Source: Rhynchopus sp. YZ270_cl-10
Lineage: Eukaryota > Euglenozoa > Diplonemea > Diplonemida > Diplonemidae
Direction of reading: 5' to 3'
Assembly (NCBI GenBank): GCA_964035575.1
Contig: OZ037910.1
Span: 1,214,001 to 1,278,000, forward strand
DNA: 64,000 nucleotides
Below, piece after piece: positions 1 through 10,622 of the stretch. Position 1 is the stretch's first letter. Every line of letters begins with the position of its first letter. The position numbers and the translations under genes are program-made. A model generated the notes under the pieces. It saw only the letters and a program-made list of their open reading frames with translations, was not told the origin of the DNA and made no database searches.

Positions 1-1976
1 TTTTTTTTTTTTTCATGTGCGCGTTTTCCGATTTTGGATTTGCGCGTTTTCGATTTTCGAACGCGCGTTCGAAACCTATGCTTCCTATGTAAAAAAAACA
101 CACATAATGGGGTGGGGTGGTTCCTGGGGGGAGGTGGGGCTGGGGGGGGGTTTTTATGTACACTGTATTTTTTGCATTTTGTGAGGTATTTTTGCTATCA
201 GAGTACAAGAGGAAAACGCAAAAAAAAAAGGCAGTTATCATTACTGGGGGGGGCCGAATAAACGAGGTAATTCGAATAAAGCACGTACGTCGAATAAAGC
301 ACGCATTTGAAAAATGGGTTTTTTGCTTTTTTTTGCGTCGAATAAAGCACGTACGTGTTTTATTCGACTTTTTGAACTTTTCCTGTGTTGTGACAAGGTA
401 GTTCGTATTTTGTGAAAATTTAAGTCGCTGAAATTTTGTCCATTTTTCCGTATATCCCCCACCACAAGCCGGGATTGGCTCGGAAATGCAACAAATTCAC
501 CTCTTGGGCGAAAAAAAATCGAAAAAAAAATTGCGACTGGAAAAACTTTCCAAAAAGTTCGAAAAGGCGAATAAAGCACGTACGTGCTTTATTCGCCTTT
601 TCGAACTTTTTTTTTTTTCAAACCTCAGGATCTGAAGTGTAGGGACGCCTAATAAAACACGTACGTGCTTTATTCGACCCCCCCCAGTAATGGGGAGAGG
701 GGTGGGGTGGGGTTGGGGGGGGAGAGGTTTTTTTTTTGCTGTATCGACACAAAAAAAAAACCTCGCACATATTTCAAAGGTTTAAGACTAAACGAGGTAT
801 AGTTCAATCCTCAACAATTTTTTTTTTTCCTTCTCCTTTTTTGTGCACACAGTGTGCATTTATTGGGGAGGGTTGTGCGGAACAAATGTTCCTTGCACAT
901 TACATGACCAAGACAATAGCGAGCGTGATGGAGAAGGGGGGGTGGTAAATGGTCACAGGGAATATGGGTACCAGCAGTGTTTTTTGCTCAGGTCTTTCTC
1001 TTTAGAGCTCATCAAAAAAAAAGGCAGACAGCTGAAACACCCAGTGCATTTTGTGCTCTGTTAGGTGTGGGCATAGTGTATTAGGGGTATATTTGGGTGA
1101 AGAACTCTTTTTTGTGTCAGGAAAGGTTAAAAAAAAAACCCCTGGTGGAGGATGGAGTGAGGAGTGAGCAGGTGTCATTGTGTAGGAAGGAAAAACCCCT
1201 CCGAGCCTTGGGGTTTTTGTCGATCATTGACTATGCCAAAGACAATGCACAAAAAAGCAAAAAAAAAAAAAAGAGCTCTGGCAAAAGGCTTCCTTGCAGG
1301 GCAACATATCAGTTGTTCCCTCTTTTTCCCCCCCACCACCGCGGTTTACCTGCATGGGGAGCCTGTATTTTGCTACCTTATCAAAAATTTTAAAAAAGGG
1401 GTGCGAGTGTTACCACGTCAAATGCTTTTCTGTTCTTCCAGAATTTGACAGTAACTCTTTTACTGCCTGAAAAACACTGAAATTGAAATGCACTGTTCAT
1501 TCCTCCATCAGAAAGCCTTTTGGCCAAAATCCTACTTAGAGAGTGCCCCCTTTTTTTTTCATATTTTTCCGTCCGTTCGAAAACATTTTTTTCTATAAAA
1601 GGAACACTTCCCCATTCCCATCTCCCCCCCTTCAAAAAAACGCGCGTATTTCTTTGGGGGTGGGGTCAAAAAATAGTGATCACTACTCTTTTCCCCCCCT
1701 TCCCTAGTACAGAAAAGTCAGCAAAAAAAGCACTTTATCCCCACCTATATTTTTACCCCACCGGTGTTTGTTGTCTTACTGTAATTCATTCCTCTCCCAA
1801 CCCCCTCTACCACCACCCACCCCCTTTCCCATTCACCAAACCTAAAGGATCAGAAAAGACAAAAGAGGTGAAAAGCAAAACCTATCTCCCTACTGTCCTC
1901 TCTACACACTGAAACCGAACAGAGCTCCTCAGGCTAAGAGGCATCGTTCTTTGCATTCCTTTTCCTCCTATCTAAA
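1..1976. other. AT-rich 5' spacer without a credible gene
   Basis: Homopolymer T and A runs and short overlapping ORFs of low-complexity composition fill this stretch. None shows a recognisable domain or the GC-rich coding composition of the genes downstream. The one structured object is the TA-flanked palindromic element at 244-687. The last 200 bases become pyrimidine-rich with CAG and AG dinucleotides before the ATG of the RPAP2-like gene, as expected for its 5' leader. Confidence 0.6.
244..687. mobile_element. TA-flanked MITE with internal AATAAAGCACGTACGT palindromes
   Basis: The 19-bp terminal inverted repeats read CTGGGGGGGG, one variable base, then CGAATAAA, with a single mismatch between ends. 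A TA dinucleotide flanks each end (242-243 and 688-689), the target duplication typical of Tc1/mariner-type insertion. Inside, the motif CGAATAAAGCACGTACGT occurs several times, and at 568-595 and 649-677 it is a near-perfect palindrome centred on ACGTACGT. There is no transposase, so it would be non-autonomous. Assignment to Tc1/mariner rests on the TA only. Confidence 0.7.
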
Positions 1977-3524
1977 ATGGACGCCCGCGGCCACATTGCA
2001 GCAGAACTGGGTATACCCACTGTTGCCAGCATGCAGCAGGAGGTTAGGGCAAGACGACCCAAAAAGAAACGCGTTGCCAAGACCAAAACCAAAACCAAGA
2101 GTGGAATTACCTGGGAAGGCTTTGTAGACCAAGCAGTGTGGAGGGTGCAGCAGAGACTTCAGGGACATGGTTGCACACAAGGGTTTATTGACGAAATCCG
2201 CCCACTGCTGCCCCCGAGGAAGTACTGTGAGAGCGTCGAGGAGCGGAGCGCGATGCTGCATTGTGGGTACCCCATCTGTGGGGAGCAGATCCCGTCGTAC
2301 GATCTCGAGGAAAAGACGTACCGGGTGGATGTGGATGAGAGAGTCATTTTTGAGACAACGTCGCAGAAGATGTTCTGTTCGCGGGATTGCCACAAAGCGA
2401 GCAGCGTGCTGACAGCCGCGCTTCCGGTTCACAACATCCTCGAGTCCACCGCAACCACTGTCCCCGCGCTTCTTACCCTCTTCCCACAACTCACCCTACA
2501 AGACCTGCACGATATCAACCCACGTATCAGTCTTAACCAAACAGAGCCAAAACGTCCGGTAGGGGCTTTGCCTGTAGGAGTAGTTATCGCTTCGCAGGAG
2601 TTAACTCCGTTTAAGTCGGGGAAGGTGCAGGCAGAAGGGGATGTACCGGTTGTATCAGTTCTTTCGGAGAAGAAGAAGGAGAAGAGGAGTGTGAGCTTTG
2701 CGGATGAGAAAGGGGAGTTGGAGAGAATTGAGGCAGAGTTGTTGAAACAGAAGGAGAAGGAGGAGAAGGTGGAGACGAGTGTCCAGAAGACAGAGAAGAC
2801 CCCCCCTACTGAGGTGGCTACAGAAGCAAAGCCGCGTCGGAAAGTTATTCGCAGAAAGCAAAACGTTGCCGCGCAGCCAGACCTAGACCTATGGGCGGAG
2901 CGTGATAAGGCAGCGCTGCTCGTCAAACACATTGGGAAGCCGCAGGAAGAAGACCCAGAGCAGCCCTCCGACGACGAGGAGGCAGAGGAGAGCGAAGAAG
3001 ACAGCATGCCGGCAAGCGACGACGACTCGATCGACTTTGCCTTCACGACACTCCCGGTGTTCTGCCAGGTCTACGAGATGCTGGACGACTGGGCCACACC
3101 GAGGACAGCACAACGCTTGCAAAACCCTGCTGTCGTGGGTTCTGGGGTAGGTGCAGATACGACGGTGCCTGAAGAGGGCGACGATGAGGGTGGTCTGGGG
3201 GTCAATGCCGGCGAGGAGGCTGATACGCTAGCGAGGCAGATGCTGGCGGCGCAGCAGTTGGAGGCAGCGCTGCCTGCTGTGTTCACGCTGTTCTCGAATA
3301 CCAGGTTCTGTAGAAACACGTTCTCAAAGTGGTTGTCGCAAGTGTTCGCCACCCTCAGCCCCTCCGGGCAAGTGGTCTCCACCTCAAAACCAGCCGCCAC
3401 AGTCACCGTCCTCCTCCTCGCGAAGTGCTACAACGCAGACTTCGCCCCTGCCGCAAAAGAGTATTTTGATGCGCTCGAGCTCCACCCAGACCAGATCGCA
3501 GAGCTGGAGGAGATGCTGAGGTGA
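1977..3524 (+). CDS. RPAP2/Rtr1-type RNA polymerase II CTD phosphatase
   Basis: A single-exon gene of 515 aa. Residues 80-150 carry the zinc-binding core of the Rtr1/RPAP2 family: CGYPIC (C96, C101), then FCSRDCHKAS (C134, C138). The family acts on phosphoserine 5 of the RNA polymerase II C-terminal repeat during early elongation and helps import of the polymerase. The N-terminus is Lys/Arg-rich (KKKRVAKTKTK), a plausible nuclear signal. After the core comes a charged, acidic middle (about 215-360) and a C-terminal region with few features. The ATG was chosen as the first in frame after the pyrimidine-rich leader. No intron is needed. The family call is firm, while catalytic activity is debated even for known members. 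Confidence 0.88.
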   Translation: MDARGHIAAELGIPTVASMQQEVRARRPKKKRVAKTKTKTKSGITWEGFVDQAVWRVQQRLQGHGCTQGFIDEIRPLLPPRKYCESVEERSAMLHCGYPICGEQIPSYDLEEKTYRVDVDERVIFETTSQKMFCSRDCHKASSVLTAALPVHNILESTATTVPALLTLFPQLTLQDLHDINPRISLNQTEPKRPVGALPVGVVIASQELTPFKSGKVQAEGDVPVVSVLSEKKKEKRSVSFADEKGELERIEAELLKQKEKEEKVETSVQKTEKTPPTEVATEAKPRRKVIRRKQNVAAQPDLDLWAERDKAALLVKHIGKPQEEDPEQPSDDEEAEESEEDSMPASDDDSIDFAFTTLPVFCQVYEMLDDWATPRTAQRLQNPAVVGSGVGADTTVPEEGDDEGGLGVNAGEEADTLARQMLAAQQLEAALPAVFTLFSNTRFCRNTFSKWLSQVFATLSPSGQVVSTSKPAATVTVLLLAKCYNADFAPAAKEYFDALELHPDQIAELEEMLR

Positions 3525-3818
3525 AGTGGGGAGTGGGAGAAATAGGGAAAAGGTAACGTTTTAAAAAAAAGGCAGTGCTCATCAGTACCGTTTTTATCTA
3601 GCTGCGTCTCAAGGGAGTCAGGGGATTTTTTTTTTTTTGATTTTTTTTTTTTTGATTTTTTGACAACAACAAAACGACAATTTTCTTCTCTCCTCCACAA
3701 CAACCCTCTCCCATCCTCCTCCCCTCTCACCATCCTTCCCTGCAGACTACACTACACACATATTTTTATTTTGACACAACACAAAAGCTCTAAGCGGCTT
3801 GGGTAGGGACATGTGGTT

Positions 3819-6800
3819 ATGGATGTTGTGGGGATAGACTTGGGCTCACAGACAAGCAGGTCGCGAGCAAGCTCCGATGGGAAGGTCAGCGAGCATTCCT
3901 GCGCGTCGGTCATTGCACAGACGTCGGACCGGCTTTTGGTGGGGAAGCCTGCACTGCGGGAGCTAGATACACGCCACAACAACTGCTTGCGGCACTTCAC
4001 CGCAGGGCTATGCGGGAAGAAGAGGTACGAGCTGAGATGCAAATCCCATAGTAGGAAGGTCTCGCCCGAGCTTGGCATTGCTCTCATCATAGAGAAGATC
4101 CGCAAGGGTGGCAGCAAGGCATGCATCCCTGTGCACACCTGCATGACAGCCGCGGAGCAACAGAACCTCCGCTGTGCAAGCATCGCAGGCGGCTGCCCCG
4201 ACGTGACCTTCCTCCCCTCCACCCTCGCAGCCTCGATACACTGCACCCAGCTGCCCCCCAGCGCGCTGTGCCTCGTGGTTGACGTAGGGTGCCGCTTCAC
4301 CTCTACCTCTGTCGTACGCACTGCAGCGCATTTCGACGCCTTCCCAGAACTCATCAAAAGCGCAGGGCTCCGCATGGGCGGCCACGACATCGACCGTATG
4401 TTCGCTAACCACCTCTCGCTTTCTCCTGGCCCCGAATCTGAAGGCGGCTGTGGTAGCACCCATGTTGTGCTGTACGGTGCCATAGAAAAGGCGAAGAAGG
4501 ACCTATCCAGCCTGCGGGATACCGTAGTGAGTCTCCCGGGGGTGCGGCAGAGTGTGTCGCGGGCGGAGCTGGAAGGCGCTGCGGAGGGGTTCTTCTCGCG
4601 TCTGGAGGAGGTGATTCTGGAGGTGACGGAGGGGCAGGAGGTGACCTGCGCGGTGCTGGTGGGTGGGGCGGGGCGGATGCCGCGTGTTAAGGATATGGTC
4701 TCCAGTGCTGGGGGCCGACCTGGTGTGAACTGCCCCCTGCAAGTGGCGGATTATGACTTTGCTGCGGTCGAAGGTGCCGTGCGGTGGCTCCGTCTTATGC
4801 AGATCCGTGACCGTGAGCCACCCCCAGCGCTACTCCCGTTCCGTTACTACACCTCCGCGCAGATGCCAAAGAAGCAGCCTGCGCAGCTCTTCTCTAGCTC
4901 GCTGAAAGGTGCCGACCTTGCAGACACACTTCCGAAGAACGCAAGGTGGATCATACAGACAGCTGCTGAAGGCAAGCCTCCGACTGCCGAGGTATTCACC
5001 AAAAACTGTGCTTTTGTCTCAAAAAACTAATAATCAAAAAGCCAAAGCCACAGAGAGAACCAAACCATTTTGTACCATTCTATTACCCTCCCCTCAGGAA
5101 ACCAAAGCCGCTATCGAAAGTTTTGTCGCTGAGGACGAACTCATCTTCCCTCCTACTGACAGCTGCTGTATAGAGGCGGACCGAGGCAAGGTATGCTGCT
5201 ACCCACTACCCCACTACCCAGTGTTCTAAAATACGTGATCTACCCCCTCCACTAATGGTGGCGGTATTGTGATGGGAGCCCATTGGAATATGCAAAATAC
5301 ATCACAATACACGATGTATTTTGCGTATTCCAATGGGCTCCCATCACAATACTGCCACCATTACCCCCCCACGTATACGTATTAATACGAATCAATACGT
5401 ATTTTTTAGAACGCTGGCCACCCACCACCCCTACCATATCCTACTGTACCTCACTACTTCAGGTCCTCAGTGCGTTGGACATGAGAACGGTGAAGGAGGG
5501 TGACGTCTTGAGCATCGGGATGAACGGCATCCCAATGTCTCTGCGGCAGGATATCGGGGAGGTGTTGGTGCTTGGGTCGTGCTGCCTGACTGCGTTGATG
5601 GAGGAGCGCGACGACGTCCTCGAAGAGATACGGGAAGCAGACGAGCTTGCGGAGCAGCGCAACGCCCTGGAGGAGGCCTCACTCCTCGCGGAGGACGCAG
5701 AGATCTGCCCACGATATGTGTCGCTCGCGAACAACTTCCTCTCCGGGGCAACAGAGTTCTCCCTCGGCGAAATGACGAACCTCACACAGCTTCTCCGCTA
5801 CGCACTCAAGAAGCATACTTCAGACAAAACCGATGTCGACATCGAGATTGAACCTGCGCTCCTCTCCCCTACCTTCACCGCACTCTGCCACCCCCTCAGT
5901 ACCCATCTCGGTCCTTTCTCCTGGGATGACGCTAAGGAGGAGCCTTCGCCTGAGGTGACAAGCAACACTACATCGCCTGTGTCTCCGTTGCCGTCGCCTT
6001 CTCCAGAGGTAGAGAAGCCGCAGCATTTGACGCCAAAGAAGCGTCTGTCGATGGGGTCCGTAGCGTCTGCAGAAAGCCACGAAACCGGAACGAAGAGCAG
6101 TACGCACGATGTAGAGGAGGGGCTTGGGGTGCTGGAGGTGGGGAGCAGTGTGCTCGGCGGGATTGAGGATGTGGTCAGCCGGACCGAGTCGGATCTGAGC
6201 AACAACCGCGTCAGTGTTGCGGCAGCGGTGCGGGCGCTCACCGAAACACACCCGACACACCCCAGCACCAACCCTGCCTCTCCACTGCCCCTCTCTCCGT
6301 TGACAAACGTCACCGAAGAACATTTCGAGGCAACCCCAGTGTTGTCTCCGCTCTTAGAACGACCTCCTCGATCAGAGAAGTTCAGAGAAGAGAAGGAGAA
6401 GACGCCGTTGTCTGCACGAAGCGAACACAACGACTTCAATTTGTCTGTCTCCACGAGACGCCAGCTGCGGGCAGATGAGGAGCTCTTGGATATGACACAG
6501 CCCGCTTCTTCTGCAGACGTGCAGGAGGCCCTGCAAGCGGTGCACCGGGAGTTGGGGGAGATGTATGGGGAAGGCATTGTAGCGCAGCCGCCTACCCGAG
6601 AGGACGACGACGAGCCAAAGGAAACCTCGAAGCTTGCTGCCAAGCGCCCTACCCTGCCGCCCCTTGCCTTCACCCGCACTGCCAGCGAAGATGTTGATGC
6701 TCTTGACGACCGTCTCCTCGACAGACGCCACAGCGACAAACAACGCCGCCGTGCCCCAAGCCGCAGCCGCAACAGCGAGGGCGGGAACTTCCTCACCTCA

Positions 6801-9167
6801 GACTTCTCCCCGGAGCATGCTCCAGGCACCCCACATACCCCAACCACCCCGAAGACGCCAAGAACCCCCAAGACTCCCCGCACCCCAGTGCTACTGCAAC
6901 GGTCGATTAGTGAAGAGATGGGCGAAACGGCAAGGTCGATATCAAGGAGGGTGGGGCGGAGTCGGAGGGATTCGGGTGGGAGCAGCCGTGTGCCTAGGTC
7001 GAGGCAGAATTCGTTGACTGGTGGGAGTGGTGGTGGTGGGGGAGGTGGAGGTGGAGGGTCGCCGCCTGCGCGCCGTTCGACTGCTTCAGCAATGCCGCTG
7101 AGGAGAGGCAGTTCATTTGATGATGTGGGCATCGCAACAGCACGGACCACATCTGCCAGTAGTGGTGGCGCGTTGCCCATGCGGCGTGCACTCAGCAGTG
7201 GCGGCAGGCTGGACAAACGGAGGGAAGAAGGGGGGAAGGAGGGCGCGGCGCGCACCGCGGAGCGCAACGGGAGGCAGCGTGGCGACAGCACGAAGCGCGA
7301 CAAACGGCCGCCCAGATTGGCAAGACACCCTTCTCGATCGGTGAGCCCGACCTGCGCGCGGGAGATGCTGATCCAGCGAAAACCGTCCACAATCAGCGCC
7401 TGCAGCACTGGGAGTAACATAACTAACACGGGATCAGAGGCGACGACACCTACGAGAGGGCGGGGCCACCATACAGAGCTGCGTGCGCAGGCGAAGCGGG
7501 AAAAGGAAAAAGAAAAGGAAAAGGAAAAAGATGCGTTGGAGGCTGCAAAGGAGCGGGAGGAGGAGAAGGTGCCGAAGCGATGTTTCTCTGCACGGCGGCA
7601 CGACACGTCTACGGGGGAGGTGTCTGCGAGGAGGGGGATGTCGCCTGCACCTATGCGGGAGCAGCGTGGGGAGGGGAGTGGTGGTGGTGGTGGTGGTGGT
7701 GTGCGTGCCCGTAGTAAATCAGGCTCGCTTCGGTCGAACCGCAGCCAGTCCGTAGAGGTCAGCCACCGAGCCGCAGACGATCCAAAGCCAAAGCGACATT
7801 CTGCCCCCAAGCCAGCCTCCCACACCCCCACCCACCCACACCGCCAAGACCGTGCAGAGCGCACAGAGCCTACGCAACGCAGACGCCGTCCCTCGGTCGA
7901 CTTCTCGCAGTCCGCACCGGCTCTCAAACGGCGACCCTCTGAAGACCTTCAGACCATGCAGACATCACCCCTTCCACGTGTCGAGCATGTTCCGCAGGAT
8001 GTGTCGCGGTTCTCTTCGCCACCGCATTTGGATGTAGGCAGTGCGCATGACGGCATGGCGCATACTCATGCACCGCCGCACACACCGACGGGGGTGGCGT
8101 CAGAAGAACGACCCCCGGCCTACCAGGCGCACGTTTCTGCAGTGCCGAACCAGCCGATGCGGCGGGCCGTGTCGTGCCACCTTCTGACGGGGCACAACAA
8201 GCCGCCGTCTGCACCGACGACACCGACACACCAGCTGGACGGACAACCGGAGGCACCGTCACCCACGCACCAATCACACCAAGCACACCACGCACATACA
8301 CGCGACACGCATCAGATGAGGCGCGGACCGCCTACACCTGCACCTGTCCCTACACAACGCGCATCCTTGCAGAGGGAGGTAGACCTGCAGGTGGTGGTCC
8401 CAAGCGGTGCCAACGGCCCTACGTCTACAGGGTCCATCAGTCGGGTGCGTTCTACTAGTGGGAATGGCAACGGGAACGGTGGCAACGCGACGCCCAACGG
8501 TGCACATCACAGCGCAAGCCCTGCGCACGCCCCGCAAGGGTCGCCGAGAAGGGTACCCTCGCGGAAGCGTGCAGGCACCTCCGTTGGCCAGCGCAAGGAG
8601 CGGGAGGAAAAGGAAAAGGAAAAGGAGGAGAAGAAGTCGAAGCGAGGCCCCTTCTCGACGTCGTTGACCAGCATTGCGAGCAGCGTGGAGGAGGAGGCCG
8701 CACGGCTGCCTGCGTCGCCTAGCTTGCTTGGCAGACAACACTCAAGTGTCCCTGTGAGAAGAGTACCTTCGGACTCTGCACCCCCCATCATACACGACAT
8801 GACAGACAGCGAATGGAAGAGCCTGGTGGAGAAATCGTCGAATGTGAGCTTTACTTCGGGTGGTGGGGAGCTTGTAGAGTTCATTGCCAGCCCTGGTGCG
8901 GTGTCGCTGACGGTGAACGGGAAGCACCTTCTGGATGCAGTGTCCCTCAAGTACGACATCGAGAAATGCCAGCTCGTGGCCTTCAAAAGCAACGACAACC
9001 GTGGCACCGGGGGCAAGCTTCCGCAGAAGCACCGTGCCTCCTTCCTCCTCCAACTCTCCGCCGTCGCAGCCCACGCACACATCCCCTACAAAGGCTTCGG
9101 CTTCCAACCACGCAACCACAACGTCAGCGAAAGCAGTGGCAGCGGCAGCAAAGTCTCCGGCTATTGA
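3819..9167 (+). CDS. Hsp70-like ATPase-domain protein with a very long disordered C-terminal tail (3 exons)
   Basis: The exons are 3819-4991, 5098-5190 and 5463-9167, giving 1656 aa. Introns start GTATTC and GTATGC, end CAG, and keep frame. Residues 1-350 resemble the Hsp70/Hsp110 nucleotide-binding domain: IDLGSQTSR near the N-terminus (phosphate 1 loop), a VVDVG phosphate 2-like segment, LRMGGHDIDR, and GGAGRMPRVKDMV (adenosine motif, near 280). The substrate-binding part is diverged or replaced: about 130 residues of mostly helical sequence, then roughly 1000 residues rich in Ser, Pro, Arg and Thr with Gly runs and KEKEKEKE stretches. A compact module of about 130 residues (from IIHDMTDSEWKSL) closes the protein. 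A GTG and an out-of-frame ATG lie just upstream; ATG 3819 is the first in frame. I know no standard family with this whole architecture. Confidence 0.72.
5222..5416. mobile_element. Foldback/palindromic element inside intron 2 of the Hsp70-like gene
   Basis: Outer inverted ends GTTCTAAAATACGT and ACGTATTTTTTAGAAC enclose an almost perfect palindrome with arms of about 50 bp (about 5254-5303 and 5313-5365). The palindrome is centred on a short ACAATACAC loop. The whole lies within the intron 5191-5462, so splicing removes it. There is no ORF of its own. It is probably a MITE; the target duplication is not clear. Confidence 0.6.
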
Positions 9168-9529
9168 TTATATTGAGAAAAAAAAATTGGGGGAAGGGAG
9201 GGGGGAGAGAGAGAGAAATAGGGGGGAGGGGGTTGGTGTGTTTTGTATTTTTTTTTGTTCCTCCCAAATCTACACTTTAAGTCCCCTTTTTTTCCCGCCC
9301 TGTTTTGAATCTGCTATGCTTTTTTTGAAAATTCTCGGAATATTTCCAATATTTAAGAATAAACCTAAAGTGGTCAGTTCAACACCGTCCGAAATAGGCC
9401 GGACTACCATCTATGAAATACCACTCTTTAACGAGCCTCTCTTTTTATGTACCACATCCGTAGTACGTACATACAAATGCAACGAGACTGACTACGCCTG
9501 AAAATGGGTATGTCTGGGGATGTCTATAT

Positions 9530-9986
9530 AAGGCGTGGCTGAGGCGTTATATGTTTACAAAATCATGCCTCAGCCACGCCTCGAGGTATTGATCCGGCCC
9601 TTAGCGAGGCTGATTCGGCCTTGTTGCGTAGTATATGCTGTGGAGACGGTAAGTGAAATGACATAGGCTTAAGTTTCTGAGTACACTTTTTCAAGTAAAT
9701 ATCATACAATGCAGCGAGGCCGAAAAAAATGGATGAAAAAACGGCTGAAAAAACGTATCTGAGGGCGTATTCGGGATTTACTTACGTTTTTTTAAGTGTA
9801 ACCTATAGGTTCACAATTTCCTCACAAAACCACAAGTCTAGTCATTTACTTCACCGTTGTGACTGTACCTCAAGAATACCTTGCAACTCATGCGCTGGCT
9901 GAGTCATTTTTATCACAACAACAAGAAAATTTTCTTCAGGTGTGGCTGAGGCGTGCTTCCCGAGAGTACGCTTCAGCCACACCTGA
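9530..9986. repeat. Pair of related hairpins sharing GTGGCTGAGGCGT
   Basis: Two hairpins, at about 9530-9580 and 9938-9986, have arms AGGCGTGGCTGAGGC and AGGTGTGGCTGAGGCGT respectively. Because the arms match each other, they also act as terminal inverted repeats of a roughly 455-bp unit. The region between includes a stretch near 9820-9885 (ACCACAAGT, CATTTACTTCA) that resembles an end of the palindromic element at 42313-42468. This is probably a MITE or nested MITEs. Confidence 0.5.
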
Positions 9987-10317
9987 TGCGTTGCATTGTA
10001 TGTAATATATGCGAAGAATCGTCCTAACATAGGTGGCATCTGCACACGTGCCTCCACCTAAGGAAGAAGAAGGGGTCCATTTCCCTTTCTATTCGGCTTG
10101 TACGTTTGTACTATCACTTTACGTTGTGTTCTGTAAGGGGGCTTGACGTGAAGACATTGTGGAATGTTAACGCAAAAGCCCCCCCGGTTTTTATTGATTG
10201 TCTCAGCAGAGGCTTGAGCAGAGGATCAATCTTACCAAGTTTTTTTTTTCCTTTTGCGATTTTACTTAAGATATGGTACGTCAAGCGTATTCAGCACTTT
10301 GTTCGGGGGTTGGCGGC

Positions 10318-10363
10318 AAGGTGACTAAGCACGAGAGGCTTAGGGTCATCTTATAAACTTTTC
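10318..10363 (+). repeat. Dispersed hairpin repeat family 1 (CTAAGC-loop-GCTTAG), reference copy
   Basis: The conserved order is AAGGTGA, CTAAGC, loop ACGAGAG, GCTTAG, then a CATCTTATAAACTTTTC tail. CTAAGC and GCTTAG pair as a perfect 6-bp stem. Other good copies are at 22493-22541, 28070-28115, 39002-39046, 39531-39575, 39582-39630 and 41050-41093. Partial copies are at 11513-11550, 40033-40066, 42137-42153 and 44587-44619. All are in + orientation. Confidence 0.75.
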
Positions 10364-10570
10364 ATTTGTTCCCCCCCCCTCTGATTTGTCTCTGTTAGAA
10401 CCCAACGACTTTGGACCACGCGCGAGTCTCTTATATTCTCCTCTCTCTTTATTTTGCTCTCGGCAGTGAAAATACTTTTTTGTGCGTTCACCTGGGCCAG
10501 GCAACGTAGGTCTGGTCTGGGGTGCCTGCATCACTAACTATTCCATGAAAATTGATATTTCATTTAGGGG

Positions 10571-10622
10571 CAGTGGAAGATTGCACAAAGGTGGCAACTA
10601 CACTATTCCAACAATTTTTTTT
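10571..10622 (+). repeat. Dispersed repeat family 3 (GTGGAG...CTACACTA), copy
   Basis: This is a variant with GTGGAAG, GGTGGCAACTACACTA, then TTCCAACAATTTTT. Related copies are at 13381-13434, 21671-21725, 22625-22677, 31771-31824, 31831-31881 and 49330-49395. Most end in CCAAGTTTTCAAA followed by an A run. No coding content. Confidence 0.6.

Noticed and set aside
2429-3046. Minus-strand Ser-rich ORF opposite the RPAP2-like gene
   Set aside because: Antisense shadow of the acidic, Lys/Glu-rich middle of the real gene.
5798-7927. Minus-strand ORF of 709 codons
   Set aside because: It is the mirror of the Ser/Pro/Arg-rich tail of the Hsp70-like gene. Low-complexity GC-rich coding sequence leaves the antisense frame open; it shows no domain.
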